Shown: positions 17,829-26,128 of the stretch, one piece after another
Numbering within the stretch: the stretch's first letter is position 1
How the letters are laid out: the number at the start of each line of letters is the position of its first letter
DNA from: Chlorobiaceae bacterium
GTDB taxonomy: Bacteria; Bacteroidota; Ignavibacteria; Ignavibacteriales; Ignavibacteriaceae
NCBI GenBank assembly: GCA_013824085.1
Contig: PNNF01000025.1
Span: 1-32,029 of the forward strand
Reading direction: 5' to 3'
DNA: 32,029 bases
The notes under the pieces: model-generated
What the model was told of the DNA's origin: nothing
Database searches by the model: none
Seen by the model: only the letters and a program-made list of their open reading frames with translations
Translations under genes and position numbers: made by a program

Positions 17829-17854
17829 AACCGTCTTTAATGACGGTTTTTTTA
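17829..17854 (+). terminator. Rho-independent terminator after rplS
   Basis: AACCGTC (17829-17835) pairs with GACGGTT (17842-17848) around TTTAAT and continues into TTTTT. It ends the long unit that starts near 3723. Confidence 0.92.
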
Positions 17855-17915
17855 TTTTGGTAACACAAAGAATTCATTCTTAATCTAATTTTTTTTACAC
17901 TTTTTCGTTTTTACC

Positions 17916-18386
17916 ATGAAACTCTGCGAATTACTTGATGAAAATCACATCATACCTCAGCTTCAAAATAGAAGCAAGGAGGGAGTAATTGACGAATTAA
18001 TAAATCTGTTCCAAGATGACCCACGAATTATTGATCTCTCAAAAGCTAAGACAATTGTTTTAGGAAGAGAAAAAATAATGTCAACTGGAGTTGGAAAAAA
18101 TTTCGCCATTCCTCACGGCAAAACTGATGCAGTTAAAGATATTATCTGCGCTTTCGGTCGTTCTACTCTTCCTATCGATTTCAATTCACTCGATGGTCAA
18201 CCTGTGTTTTTAGTTGTCCTACTTATTGGTACAGATGAAATGGTTAACACTCATATAAAATTACTAAGTAGAATATCAAGAATGATGACAAAAGATGATT
18301 TTAGAGAATCTCTGTTGAAAGCTGAAACTACAAAAGAGATAATTAACGTATTTATTAAAGAAGAAGAATCTTATTTCGATTTATAA
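17916..18386 (+). CDS. PTS EIIA (fructose/Ntr-type) domain protein
   Basis: The 156-residue PTS_EIIA type-2 domain protein carries its phosphorylatable histidine in VGKNFAIPHGKT (H67), with STGVG just before. These domains accept phosphate from HPr or NPr. No EIIB/EIIC permease or PTS enzyme lies nearby, so a regulatory PtsN-like role is more likely than sugar uptake. It lies 93 nt after the rplS terminator. hisS starts 8 nt after its stop, so the two are probably co-transcribed. I see no consensus promoter in the gap. Confidence 0.9.
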   Translation: MKLCELLDENHIIPQLQNRSKEGVIDELINLFQDDPRIIDLSKAKTIVLGREKIMSTGVGKNFAIPHGKTDAVKDIICAFGRSTLPIDFNSLDGQPVFLVVLLIGTDEMVNTHIKLLSRISRMMTKDDFRESLLKAETTKEIINVFIKEEESYFDL

Positions 18387-18394
18387 GAGAAAAA

Positions 18395-19657
18395 ATGATT
18401 AAGGCAGTTACTGGTACAAAAGATGTTCTCCCATCAGAAATAAAAAATTGGTATTATGTTGAGTCGCTCGTAAAAGAAATTTTTACAAATTTTAATTATA
18501 GAGAAATTCGCACTCCAATTTTTGAAGAGACTTCTTTGTTTGGAAGGGGAATTGGAGAAGAGACAGATATTGTTTCTAAAGAGATGTACACTTTCGTTGA
18601 TCGTGGAAATACAAGTCTAACACTAAAACCTGAAATGACCGCCGCAGTTGTAAGAGCATTCATTGAACATTCGCTCGGTGCACAGCAATCGATAAATAAA
18701 CTTTTTTATATTTCACAAATGTTCCGACAAGAAAGACCACAAGCGGGGCGGCTCAGACAATTTCATCAATTCGGTGCAGAAGCCATTGGAAGCGTTTCAC
18801 CCTTTATTGATGCGGAAATAATTGTTATCGCTTATGATATTTTGTCTAAACTTGGACTGAAAGATTTAACTGTAAAAATAAATTCCCTCGGTACTCCTGC
18901 CATTCGAGAAAAATATAAAACTGAATTAAAAAATTATCTCAGCGACAAATCTGATTTACTCTCTCAAGAAAGTAAAGTTAGATTAGAAAAAAATATTCTT
19001 CGCTTGTTCGATAGCAAATCAGAAAATGATATTGCTGTAATGTCTAACGCTCCTCTTCTAATCGATTTTTTAGACGAAGAAAGTTTGCTCCATTTCAATT
19101 CAGTTAAAGTCGCGTTGGTAGAAAATTCTGTTCCATTTGAAGTAGATCCAAAACTTGTGCGTGGATTAGATTATTACACACACACCGCATTTGAAATTAT
19201 TAGTGGCAAAGTGGGTTCACAATCTGCTTTGTGCGGTGGTGGAAGATATGATAACTTGATTGAAGAGTTAGGTGGTAAACCTACTCCCGGAGTTGGATTT
19301 GCGGCAGGAATTGAACGCATCCTTTTGGCGATGGAAAATGAAAATGTAATTACAAAAAATTATGATGTCATTGATTTTTATTTAATAAGAATTGAGAGCG
19401 ACTTAGAAAGTAAGGCGTTTGAACTCGCAACTCTCTTACGACGAAATAATTATTTAGTTGAAATGGATTATTCAAACAGAAGTGTAAAAGCTCAAATGCG
19501 CGAAGCAAATAGACTCAATGCAAAGTTTACTCTTTGGGTTGGGGGCGATGAATACAAAGATGACTCAGTGATGGTTAAAAATATGTCCGGTGGAGAACAA
19601 TCAAAAATAAGTTTGAAAAATTTTTCTTCTGAAATTAAAAAGATTTTGGAGAAATAA
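18395..19657 (+). CDS. hisS: Histidyl-tRNA synthetase
   Basis: The 420-residue class II synthetase has motif 1 in the N-terminal third, motif 2 in FRQERPQAGRLRQFHQFGAE, the histidine-specific block LVRGLDYYTHTAFEI and motif 3 in GVGFAAGIERILLAM. A C-terminal anticodon-binding domain follows (about residues 330-420). Length is normal. The stop abuts the next start directly. Confidence 0.97.
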   Translation: MIKAVTGTKDVLPSEIKNWYYVESLVKEIFTNFNYREIRTPIFEETSLFGRGIGEETDIVSKEMYTFVDRGNTSLTLKPEMTAAVVRAFIEHSLGAQQSINKLFYISQMFRQERPQAGRLRQFHQFGAEAIGSVSPFIDAEIIVIAYDILSKLGLKDLTVKINSLGTPAIREKYKTELKNYLSDKSDLLSQESKVRLEKNILRLFDSKSENDIAVMSNAPLLIDFLDEESLLHFNSVKVALVENSVPFEVDPKLVRGLDYYTHTAFEIISGKVGSQSALCGGGRYDNLIEELGGKPTPGVGFAAGIERILLAMENENVITKNYDVIDFYLIRIESDLESKAFELATLLRRNNYLVEMDYSNRSVKAQMREANRLNAKFTLWVGGDEYKDDSVMVKNMSGGEQSKISLKNFSSEIKKILEK

Positions 19658-20173
19658 ATGGCTTTAAGAAAAGTAACAGAAATCCCAAAAATTCCTAAAG
19701 CAAGAGTAAAAACAATTGATTCACAATTTGACGCTACTCCTGCTAAAAAAAAGAGTGAAATCGAATATCGTGTTGTTGCGTTTTATAATTATGATGTATT
19801 GCAAAAAAAACAATTTTATGTGGTCTCTCTTTCTACAATAAAAGAATTTTCGCAACTCAATTATGAACTTTCTGTTGATGTTAGAAAAAATAAAGATTCC
19901 ATAGACATTAGCATTTTAGGGCTGAACACAAAACAATCTTATCTTGTAAAACCATCTGCTGCTGTTACGGATTTATTCTTTGAAGAACTTTTTGGAAATT
20001 TTAAAATAAATGTAATAAAGCAAGACGGTAGCATTAATACTGGGATTTATTATTTTAATGTCTTCAAAAAAGAATTAAGATTGGTTGAAGAAATTCTTCC
20101 AAAGAAAAAATTTAATCGTAAGTTTTGTAAGTTCGGAGTAGATAATAATTTAAATACATTTTTGGAAGTTTAA
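19658..20173 (+). CDS. Protein of unknown function between hisS and lgt
   Basis: I do not recognise this 171-residue protein. It has no signal peptide or transmembrane helix. The first ~35 residues are basic and proline/lysine rich (VTEIPKIPKARVKTID), probably flexible. The rest alternates beta-type and charged segments (IEYRVVAFYNYDVLQKKQFY, then YELSVDVRKNKDSIDISIL) and may be a small beta-sandwich or barrel. It starts immediately after the hisS stop, and its stop overlaps the lgt start as TAATG. It is therefore translated with both, and its base composition and frame use match the neighbours. Confidence 0.8.
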   Translation: MALRKVTEIPKIPKARVKTIDSQFDATPAKKKSEIEYRVVAFYNYDVLQKKQFYVVSLSTIKEFSQLNYELSVDVRKNKDSIDISILGLNTKQSYLVKPSAAVTDLFFEELFGNFKINVIKQDGSINTGIYYFNVFKKELRLVEEILPKKKFNRKFCKFGVDNNLNTFLEV

Positions 20174-21039
20174 TGGTACAACCAGAACTTTTTAGTATTG
20201 GTCCTTTTACAATTTACAGCTATGGTCTGATGCTCGGGATAGCCTTTATTACTGGCTCTTATCTGCTGTCAAAAGAATTTGAAAGAAAAAAACTTCCTAC
20301 AAATTTTGCAACAGAAATTACTCTGCTTGCAATTATTTTTGGAATAATTGGAAGTAAACTTTTTCATCTTTTTGAAAATTGGGATGCTTTTTTGAGAGAT
20401 CCAATTCAAATGTCGCTCTCTCCTGGTGGACTTACTTTTTACGGCGGACTTATCGTTGCAACTTTTGTTATTGCAATTTATCTAAAAATTAAAAAAATTT
20501 CTTTTCTTTACATTGCAGATGCAGCAGCACCAGCATTGATGCTTGGTTACGGCATTGGTAGAACGGGCTGCCATTTTTCTGGCGATGGTGATTATGGAAT
20601 TCCAACCTCGCTTCCTTGGGGAGTAAATTATGAGAATGGAATTGTAAAACCATCTGAAGCTTTTCTAAATACTGAAATTGCTTTGGGATTTGAAAATGGA
20701 ATTGTTCCAGACAATACGCCACTTCATCCAACACCAATTTATGAATTTCTTTTTGCTGCAATAGCGTTTTATTTTTTATGGAAATTAAGAAAAAAAGAGA
20801 CGCCTGATGGAATGCTTTTTATGTTTTATCTGATTGGTACTGGAGTTCCAAGATTTCTAATCGAAATAATTCGAATTAATCCACGCTATGTTTTTGGTCT
20901 ATCCGAAGCGCAAATAATTTCTGTAATTCTTATTCTTATTGGAATTGTTGGAATAATTTATCTCCGCAAAAATTCCAATCGCCCGAAGTATGTGCCTGCA
21001 CCAATTATTATTACAACTGCAAAGAAGAAACCTAAATGA
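20173..21039 (+). CDS. lgt: Prolipoprotein diacylglyceryl transferase
   Basis: The 288-residue integral membrane enzyme moves a diacylglyceryl group from phosphatidylglycerol to the lipobox cysteine of prolipoproteins, the first step of lipoprotein maturation. PGGLTFYGGLI and GYGIGRTGCHFSGDGDYG are the family blocks, and RFLIEIIRINPR near the C-terminus carries the conserved arginine. About seven transmembrane helices are visible. Where the E. coli enzyme has His in the FHGG block, this one has Tyr (FYGG). A Lys-rich tail ends the protein. It starts within the previous stop (TAATG). Confidence 0.93.
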   Translation: MVQPELFSIGPFTIYSYGLMLGIAFITGSYLLSKEFERKKLPTNFATEITLLAIIFGIIGSKLFHLFENWDAFLRDPIQMSLSPGGLTFYGGLIVATFVIAIYLKIKKISFLYIADAAAPALMLGYGIGRTGCHFSGDGDYGIPTSLPWGVNYENGIVKPSEAFLNTEIALGFENGIVPDNTPLHPTPIYEFLFAAIAFYFLWKLRKKETPDGMLFMFYLIGTGVPRFLIEIIRINPRYVFGLSEAQIISVILILIGIVGIIYLRKNSNRPKYVPAPIIITTAKKKPK

Positions 21040-21767
21040 ATTTAATTATCGGTCGCAAACCGGTTTTAGAAGCATTAAATTCTAACACAGTTATCGATAA
21101 TGTTTTTATTCTTTATGGACAACAAGGCGGAATAATTGAGGTTATCAGAATCGCTGCAAAAAAACGTGGAATAAAATGCTCACTTGTTGATCAAGCTAAA
21201 TTTTCTTCAATCACAACCAACACTAATACACAAGGCGTTGTTGCGGTTAGAACTGAACAAAAATTTTCATCGATGGAAGAAATTTTATCGAAGTGCAAAC
21301 AGAAAAAACTTCCACTGATTTTAATTCTCGACTCAATTCAAGATACACACAACTTTGGTGCAATATTAAGAACTGCAGAATGTGCAGGAGTTGATGGAGT
21401 AATTTTTTCAAAACATAACAACGCACCAATTAACGAAACTGTAGTTAAAACATCTGCAGGAGCTGTTTCACATATCAAGCTCGTTCAAGTGAGTAACATT
21501 ATTCCAACAATTGAAGAACTGAAGAAAAATGGATTTTGGATTGTTGGTTCATCGCTGCAAGATTCAAAAGAAATTTATGATGTCGATTACAACTCGCCAA
21601 TTGCACTCGTCGTTGGTAATGAAGAGAAGGGGATTAGAAAACTCGTTCTTGAAAAGTGTGATTTCTTAGTTAGGATTCCAATGCTTGGCTCAATCGGTTC
21701 GCTCAACGTTTCTGTTGCAAGTGGAATAATTCTCTTCGAAATAAATCGACAAAGAAAACAAAGTTAA
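21036..21767 (+). CDS. rlmB: 23S rRNA 2'-O-methyltransferase RlmB / TrmH family
   Basis: The 243-residue protein has an N-terminal substrate-binding domain (LIIGRKPVLEAL onward) and a SPOUT domain: DSIQDTHNFGAILRTAECAG, LVVGNEEKGI and IPMLGSIGSLNVSVASGI, the three knot motifs. The family methylates ribose 2'-OH groups; G2251 of 23S rRNA is the RlmB target, but other TrmH-family targets are possible. The start overlaps the lgt stop (ATGA). No clear terminator follows. Confidence 0.92.
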   Translation: MNLIIGRKPVLEALNSNTVIDNVFILYGQQGGIIEVIRIAAKKRGIKCSLVDQAKFSSITTNTNTQGVVAVRTEQKFSSMEEILSKCKQKKLPLILILDSIQDTHNFGAILRTAECAGVDGVIFSKHNNAPINETVVKTSAGAVSHIKLVQVSNIIPTIEELKKNGFWIVGSSLQDSKEIYDVDYNSPIALVVGNEEKGIRKLVLEKCDFLVRIPMLGSIGSLNVSVASGIILFEINRQRKQS

Positions 21768-21779
21768 ATTTTCTTTCTA

Positions 21780-21810
21780 TTTGATTTCCCGTTTTATATC
21801 AATAATTTTG
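21780..21810 (+). promoter_or_regulatory. Bacteroidota-type promoter for the aminotransferase gene
   Basis: TTTG (21780-21783), 19 nt, then TAATTTTG (21803-21810) matches TTTG-N(19-21)-TAnnTTTG. The Shine-Dalgarno AAGGAG and the GTG start follow within 25 nt, giving a short leader. Confidence 0.6.
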
Positions 21811-21821
21811 ATAATGTAAAA

Positions 21822-21827
21822 AAGGAG
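21822..21827 (+). promoter_or_regulatory. Shine-Dalgarno fixing the GTG start of the aminotransferase
   Basis: AAGGAG lies 5 nt before GTG 21833. The start gives an N-terminus typical of the family (KRTEGIIYAIRDIV). Confidence 0.75.
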
Positions 21828-21832
21828 TTTTT

Positions 21833-23065
21833 GTGCATTTGAATAAAATAAAACCAGCCAAGAGAACTGAAGGAATAATTTACGCAATTAGAGATATTGT
21901 CGTTCTTGCTAACGAGACTGCAAAGAGTGGAAAAGAGATGTTGTACTTAAATATTGGTGACCCAAATATTTATGATTTTGAACCTCCTCGCCATATGATA
22001 GAAGCTACTTACGATGCAATGTTAAAAAATAAAAATGGTTATTCGCCATCGTCAGGCATTCCGCAAGCAATAAAATCAATAGAAAATGAAGCTACACAAA
22101 AAGGAATTAAAAGTATTCAAGATATTTTTGTTACAACGGGAGCAAGTGAAGCGATTGATATCTGTCTTACTGCACTTGTTAATGAAGGCGAAAATGTCTT
22201 AACACCAACACCGGGTTATCCGCTTTATTCGGCAATTCAAAGTAAACTTGCTGCAATTGAGAACCCTTATTTCTTAGATGAAAAAAATAATTGGCAACCA
22301 GATATTGAAGACATCAAGAGTAAGATAAATGAGAAGACAAGAGGAATTATTTTAATCAATCCAAATAATCCTACTGGCTCTCTCTACTCAAAAGAAATTT
22401 TACAACAGATAATTGATTTAGCAGTTGAACATAATCTTATAATTTTTGCTGACGAGATTTACGATAAAATTTTGTTCGATGAAAATGCACACATCTCAAT
22501 TGCGAGTATGAACAAAGATGTTTCGTGTATTACTTTCGGCGGACTTTCAAAAAATTATATGGTGCCCGGATTTAGAATTGGTTGGGGAATAGTGAGTGGA
22601 CGTATTGAAATTCTAAAAGATTATATCGATGCTATCAATCGCATTCTTCGTGCTAGACTTTCTGCAAATCATCCAGAACAATATGGCATTGTTGCTGCAC
22701 TGGATGGAGATCAATCTCACATTACTGAAGCAATAAATAAATTGACAAAGCGAAGAGACTTGACTGTGCAAATGATGAATCAGATTCCCGGAATTTCTTG
22801 TGTAAAACCTGAAGGAGCATTTTACGCTTTTCCGAAATTAGAAAATGTTACGAATGATGCGCATTGGGTTGCTGAACTTATTAAAGAAACCGGCGTTGTT
22901 GTTGTGCACGGCAGTGGCTTTGGACAAGTTCCAGGAACATCTCATTTTAGAATTGTCTTTTTACCAAATGAAAATATTTTAGAAAAAGCGTATAGACAAA
23001 TTTCGATTTTTAATGAAAAATATTTAGAGAAGTTTGAAAAGAAAAATGACTTGGTAAATCATTAA
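21833..23065 (+). CDS. PLP-dependent aminotransferase, class I (alanine/AlaT-like)
   Basis: The 410-residue fold-type I aminotransferase starts at GTG. KRTEGIIYAIRDIVVLANE and YLNIGDPNIYDFEPP resemble alanine aminotransferases of the AlaT/archaeal group. The PLP lysine is K240 in FGGLSKNYMVPGFRIGWG. NPNNPTGSLYSKE (from N176), with D207 and Y210 in FADEIYDKILFD, are cofactor contacts. FRIVFLP near the C-terminus carries the carboxylate-binding arginine. The substrate is inferred from subgroup resemblance only. It has its own promoter and an AT-rich inverted repeat at its stop, so it is likely monocistronic. Confidence 0.9.
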   Translation: MHLNKIKPAKRTEGIIYAIRDIVVLANETAKSGKEMLYLNIGDPNIYDFEPPRHMIEATYDAMLKNKNGYSPSSGIPQAIKSIENEATQKGIKSIQDIFVTTGASEAIDICLTALVNEGENVLTPTPGYPLYSAIQSKLAAIENPYFLDEKNNWQPDIEDIKSKINEKTRGIILINPNNPTGSLYSKEILQQIIDLAVEHNLIIFADEIYDKILFDENAHISIASMNKDVSCITFGGLSKNYMVPGFRIGWGIVSGRIEILKDYIDAINRILRARLSANHPEQYGIVAALDGDQSHITEAINKLTKRRDLTVQMMNQIPGISCVKPEGAFYAFPKLENVTNDAHWVAELIKETGVVVVHGSGFGQVPGTSHFRIVFLPNENILEKAYRQISIFNEKYLEKFEKKNDLVNH

Positions 23066-23095
23066 AAAAATTTTCCTTAAAAATATTTTTTTAAT
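23061..23095 (+). terminator. AT-only inverted repeat, possible weak terminator
   Basis: ATTAAAAAAAT (23061-23071) and ATTTTTTTAAT (23085-23095) are perfect 11-nt inverted arms around a 13-nt loop, overlapping the aminotransferase stop. All pairs are A-T, so the hairpin is weak, but the descending arm is a U tract. It could end the aminotransferase transcript just before the next promoter. Confidence 0.45.
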
Positions 23096-23103
23096 CCCTT
23101 TGG

Positions 23104-23135
23104 TTTGAATACTAAGAGGGCTTTATCTATATTTG
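23104..23135 (+). promoter_or_regulatory. Bacteroidota-type promoter for the M16-nuoGHI unit
   Basis: TTTG (23104-23107), 20 nt, then TATATTTG (23128-23135) is a full match to TTTG-N(19-21)-TAnnTTTG. It lies about 34 nt before the M16 start, just after the aminotransferase, where a new unit should begin. Confidence 0.65.
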
Positions 23136-23168
23136 CCATTTATATTTAATTAAAGCAAAAAATTTAGA

Positions 23169-24419
23169 TTGAATAATTTCAAAATTACAAAATTACAGAA
23201 CAATGTTACTTTAATCTCTGAGAATCTGCCTTATGTGCAATCTTTCTCACTTGGTTTTTGGTTCAATGTTGGAACAAGAGATGAGTCGTTTGAAGAGAAC
23301 GGAATTTCTCATTTCTATGAGCATATGCTTTTTAAGGGAACAATAAATCGTTCTTCAAAAAAAATTTCTGAAGAGATTGAATCGCTCGGTGGTTACTTAA
23401 ATGCATTCACTTCAAAAGAGCAAATTTGTTTTTATGGACGTGGCTTAGCAAAAAATGTTGAGAAAACTTTTGAAGTAATTTCTGATATGATTCAAAACCC
23501 ACTCTTCAAAGAGACTGATATTAAAAAAGAATCGCGTGTTGTTATTGATGAGTTGAATGATATTAATGATAATCCTGAGGATTTAATTTTCGATAAGTTT
23601 GAAGAAGTCTTGTACAAAGGAAAATCTTTAGCTCAACCAATAATTGGTAGAGAAGAAGTTATTAAAAATTTTTCGCGTCAACAGTTGATTGAATTTCATG
23701 AAAATAAAATAAAATTCAATCAGCCATTGATTGTAGCAAGCGGAAACATTGATCATGATTTTCTCTGCTCACTTGCAGAAAAATATTTTAAGAAAAATTT
23801 AAATCCATTGCACGTGCGAGAAAATTTAATCTTAAATAATTCTTCAACGGAATTAATTGTTGATAAAGAAATACAGCAAGTTTATTGTATAGTTGGTAAA
23901 GCAAGTTATGGCTACAACGATGAGCGCAGAATTCCATTGAATTTGTTATCGAATATTATTGGTGACGGAAGTAGCTCGAGAATCTTCCAACAAATTCGTG
24001 AGAAGCATGGAATTGCTTATCAGATAAATAGTTTTGTAAACTCTTATTACGATACTTCTGTATTTGGAATTTATTTTTCAACGAGTGAAAAACAATTGGA
24101 CAAAGTGTTGCGACTAATCTCAACAGAGTTTAAAAAATTGATTGATACAAATGTTAGCAAAAAAGAATTGATGCGCGTGAAAGAATATATTAAAGGCAGC
24201 ATCACACTGGGACTAGAAAACACAACCAACAGAATGATTAGAGCTGCTAATTCATATCTCTATTTTGGTAGAGTTATTTCAATTGATGAGATAATTTCTC
24301 AAATAGATATTGTTAATGAAGAACAGATTCAACAAATTTCATCTGAATTGTTTGATGAAAAAAATATGACAAAAGTAATTATTAAATCTAATTCCAAACT
24401 AATAAAGAAAGCTGCATAA
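23169..24419 (+). CDS. M16 family zinc peptidase (inverzincin)
   Basis: The 416-residue protein starts at TTG, with no nearby ATG. The inverted zinc motif HxxEH is HFYEH (H48, E51, H52). The third ligand is E128 in VVIDELN, 76 residues later, the usual distance. The second, inactive-like half follows (VYCIVGKASYGYNDERRIPL, then the SSSRIFQQIREKHGIAYQIN block). Bacterial M16 peptidases of this size process peptides in the cytoplasm or periplasm. No signal peptide is seen, so it is probably cytoplasmic. It leads a unit with Complex I genes, spaced 11 nt from nuoG. Confidence 0.93.
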   Translation: MNNFKITKLQNNVTLISENLPYVQSFSLGFWFNVGTRDESFEENGISHFYEHMLFKGTINRSSKKISEEIESLGGYLNAFTSKEQICFYGRGLAKNVEKTFEVISDMIQNPLFKETDIKKESRVVIDELNDINDNPEDLIFDKFEEVLYKGKSLAQPIIGREEVIKNFSRQQLIEFHENKIKFNQPLIVASGNIDHDFLCSLAEKYFKKNLNPLHVRENLILNNSSTELIVDKEIQQVYCIVGKASYGYNDERRIPLNLLSNIIGDGSSSRIFQQIREKHGIAYQINSFVNSYYDTSVFGIYFSTSEKQLDKVLRLISTEFKKLIDTNVSKKELMRVKEYIKGSITLGLENTTNRMIRAANSYLYFGRVISIDEIISQIDIVNEEQIQQISSELFDEKNMTKVIIKSNSKLIKKAA

Positions 24420-24430
24420 AGGATCTTACA

Positions 24431-26113
24431 ATGCCACATTTTATTCTTGATGGAAAAGAAATTCAATTTATTCAGGGACAAACAATAATTGAAGCGGCTG
24501 CAAAAGTTGGAATAGATATTCCACATTTTTGTTGGCATCCATCACTAACAGTTTCTGGAAACTGTCGTGTATGTTTAGTTGAAATTGAAAAAATGCCAAA
24601 GTTAGCAATCGCTTGTTCAACATTAGCATCTGACGGAATGGTAGTAAATACAAATTCCGTAAAAGCACTCTCAGCGCGCAATGCAGTTATGGAATTTTTG
24701 TTAATCAATCATCCACTTGATTGTCCAATTTGTGATGAAGCTGGTGAATGTAAATTACAAGATTACGCTTTTGATCATAGTGTTGGTGAAAGTCGTTTTG
24801 TTGAAAATAAAGTTCATAAAGAGAAAAGAGTTTCATTAGGAACTCATGTTATGTTTGATGGTGAAAGATGTATCTCTTGCTCACGTTGCATAAGATTTTG
24901 CGATGAGATTGCAGGAGTGAATGAACTTACTTTTATTAACCGAGGTGACAAAGTAACAATCGACACATTCCCTGGCAAAGAACTCAGCAATCCTTATTCA
25001 TTATGCGTAACAGACATTTGTCCAGTTGGAGCTTTAACGAGTAAAGATTTTAGATTTAAGTCACGCGTATGGGATATGTCGTCAACAAAGACAATTTGTA
25101 GCGGCTGTTCACGCGGTTGTAACGTTGAGATGTGGGTTCGCAACAATGAAATATTAAGATTAACTCCTCGCTACAATGAAGAAGTAAATTCTTATTGGAT
25201 GTGCGATGAAGGTAGATTAAACACTTTCAAATCTGTAAACGCTGATATAAGAGTAAATGGTCCACACATCAAACGTGATGGAACCCTTGTAAAAGCTGGG
25301 TGGGATGAAGTATTTGCATTGGCGACATCAGAATTGAAGAGCTACAACAAAAGTGAAATTGCTGTGCTCGGTTCTGCTTTTGCAACGTGTGAAGAAAATT
25401 TTGTGCTCGCTAAATTCGCTAAGTCTGTGCTCGGAATTAAGAATATCGATTTTGCAAAACATGAAAAACCAAATTCTGGTGACGATATTTTAATTAGAGA
25501 TGATAAATCTCCAAATTCTTTCGGTGCTGAATTAGCGGGGATTCATCCTTTGAAAGATGGATTAAATTTCCAAAATATTATGCGTGCAATTGATGAGAAA
25601 AAAATTAAAGCTTTGTATTTAGTCGAAGATGATCTCGTTTCACTTGATGAAGATTATAAAAAAATATTGTCAAAGCTTGAATTATTTATTGTACATTCAT
25701 CAAACTTTAATTCGACAACTGAATTAGCTGACATAGTATTTCCCGCGGCAACTTATGCTGAAAAAAATGGAACTTGGATAAATTTTCAAGGAAGAATACA
25801 GAAATTACTTCCTGCGGTTATGACAGTTGAAATGGATAGATCTTTAGATGGAATGGCGATGAGTCGATTAGATAAATTTGGGACAGAATTTGATAGATGG
25901 GGTAAATCAAAAAAAATGAATGCTCGTCCGATTTGGAAAATAATTACGAGCTTAGCCAATGCACTTGGCACAAAATATAAATATCAAACGTCAGAAGAAA
26001 TTTTTGATGAGATGTCAAAAACAATAGACCTCTTCAAAGGTTTGGATTATCAACGTGTCGGTGAGTTGGGTGTAAAACTAAATGTTACTACTTTAGCTAA
26101 AGTAAAAGTTTAA
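24431..26113 (+). CDS. nuoG: NADH-quinone oxidoreductase subunit G
   Basis: The 560-residue iron-sulfur subunit belongs to the Complex I peripheral arm. Cluster ligands are visible in order: 2Fe-2S (C34, C45, C48, C62), N5-type (H94, C98, C101, C107), N4-type (C147, C150, C153 with C197) and a fourth CxxCxxxC...C set (C223, C226, C230, C258) like N7 of E. coli and Thermus. The C-terminal molybdopterin-oxidoreductase-like region is short compared with longer NuoG proteins. The cofactor is not expected there, as in other NuoG. It is followed by nuoH and nuoI. Confidence 0.94.
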   Translation: MPHFILDGKEIQFIQGQTIIEAAAKVGIDIPHFCWHPSLTVSGNCRVCLVEIEKMPKLAIACSTLASDGMVVNTNSVKALSARNAVMEFLLINHPLDCPICDEAGECKLQDYAFDHSVGESRFVENKVHKEKRVSLGTHVMFDGERCISCSRCIRFCDEIAGVNELTFINRGDKVTIDTFPGKELSNPYSLCVTDICPVGALTSKDFRFKSRVWDMSSTKTICSGCSRGCNVEMWVRNNEILRLTPRYNEEVNSYWMCDEGRLNTFKSVNADIRVNGPHIKRDGTLVKAGWDEVFALATSELKSYNKSEIAVLGSAFATCEENFVLAKFAKSVLGIKNIDFAKHEKPNSGDDILIRDDKSPNSFGAELAGIHPLKDGLNFQNIMRAIDEKKIKALYLVEDDLVSLDEDYKKILSKLELFIVHSSNFNSTTELADIVFPAATYAEKNGTWINFQGRIQKLLPAVMTVEMDRSLDGMAMSRLDKFGTEFDRWGKSKKMNARPIWKIITSLANALGTKYKYQTSEEIFDEMSKTIDLFKGLDYQRVGELGVKLNVTTLAKVKV

Positions 26114-26128
26114 TGGAGAATTAATTGC

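Noticed and set aside
17916-18386. Sugar PTS operon
   Set aside because: Only an EIIA domain is present; no EIIB, EIIC, HPr or EI gene is nearby, so transport is not supported.
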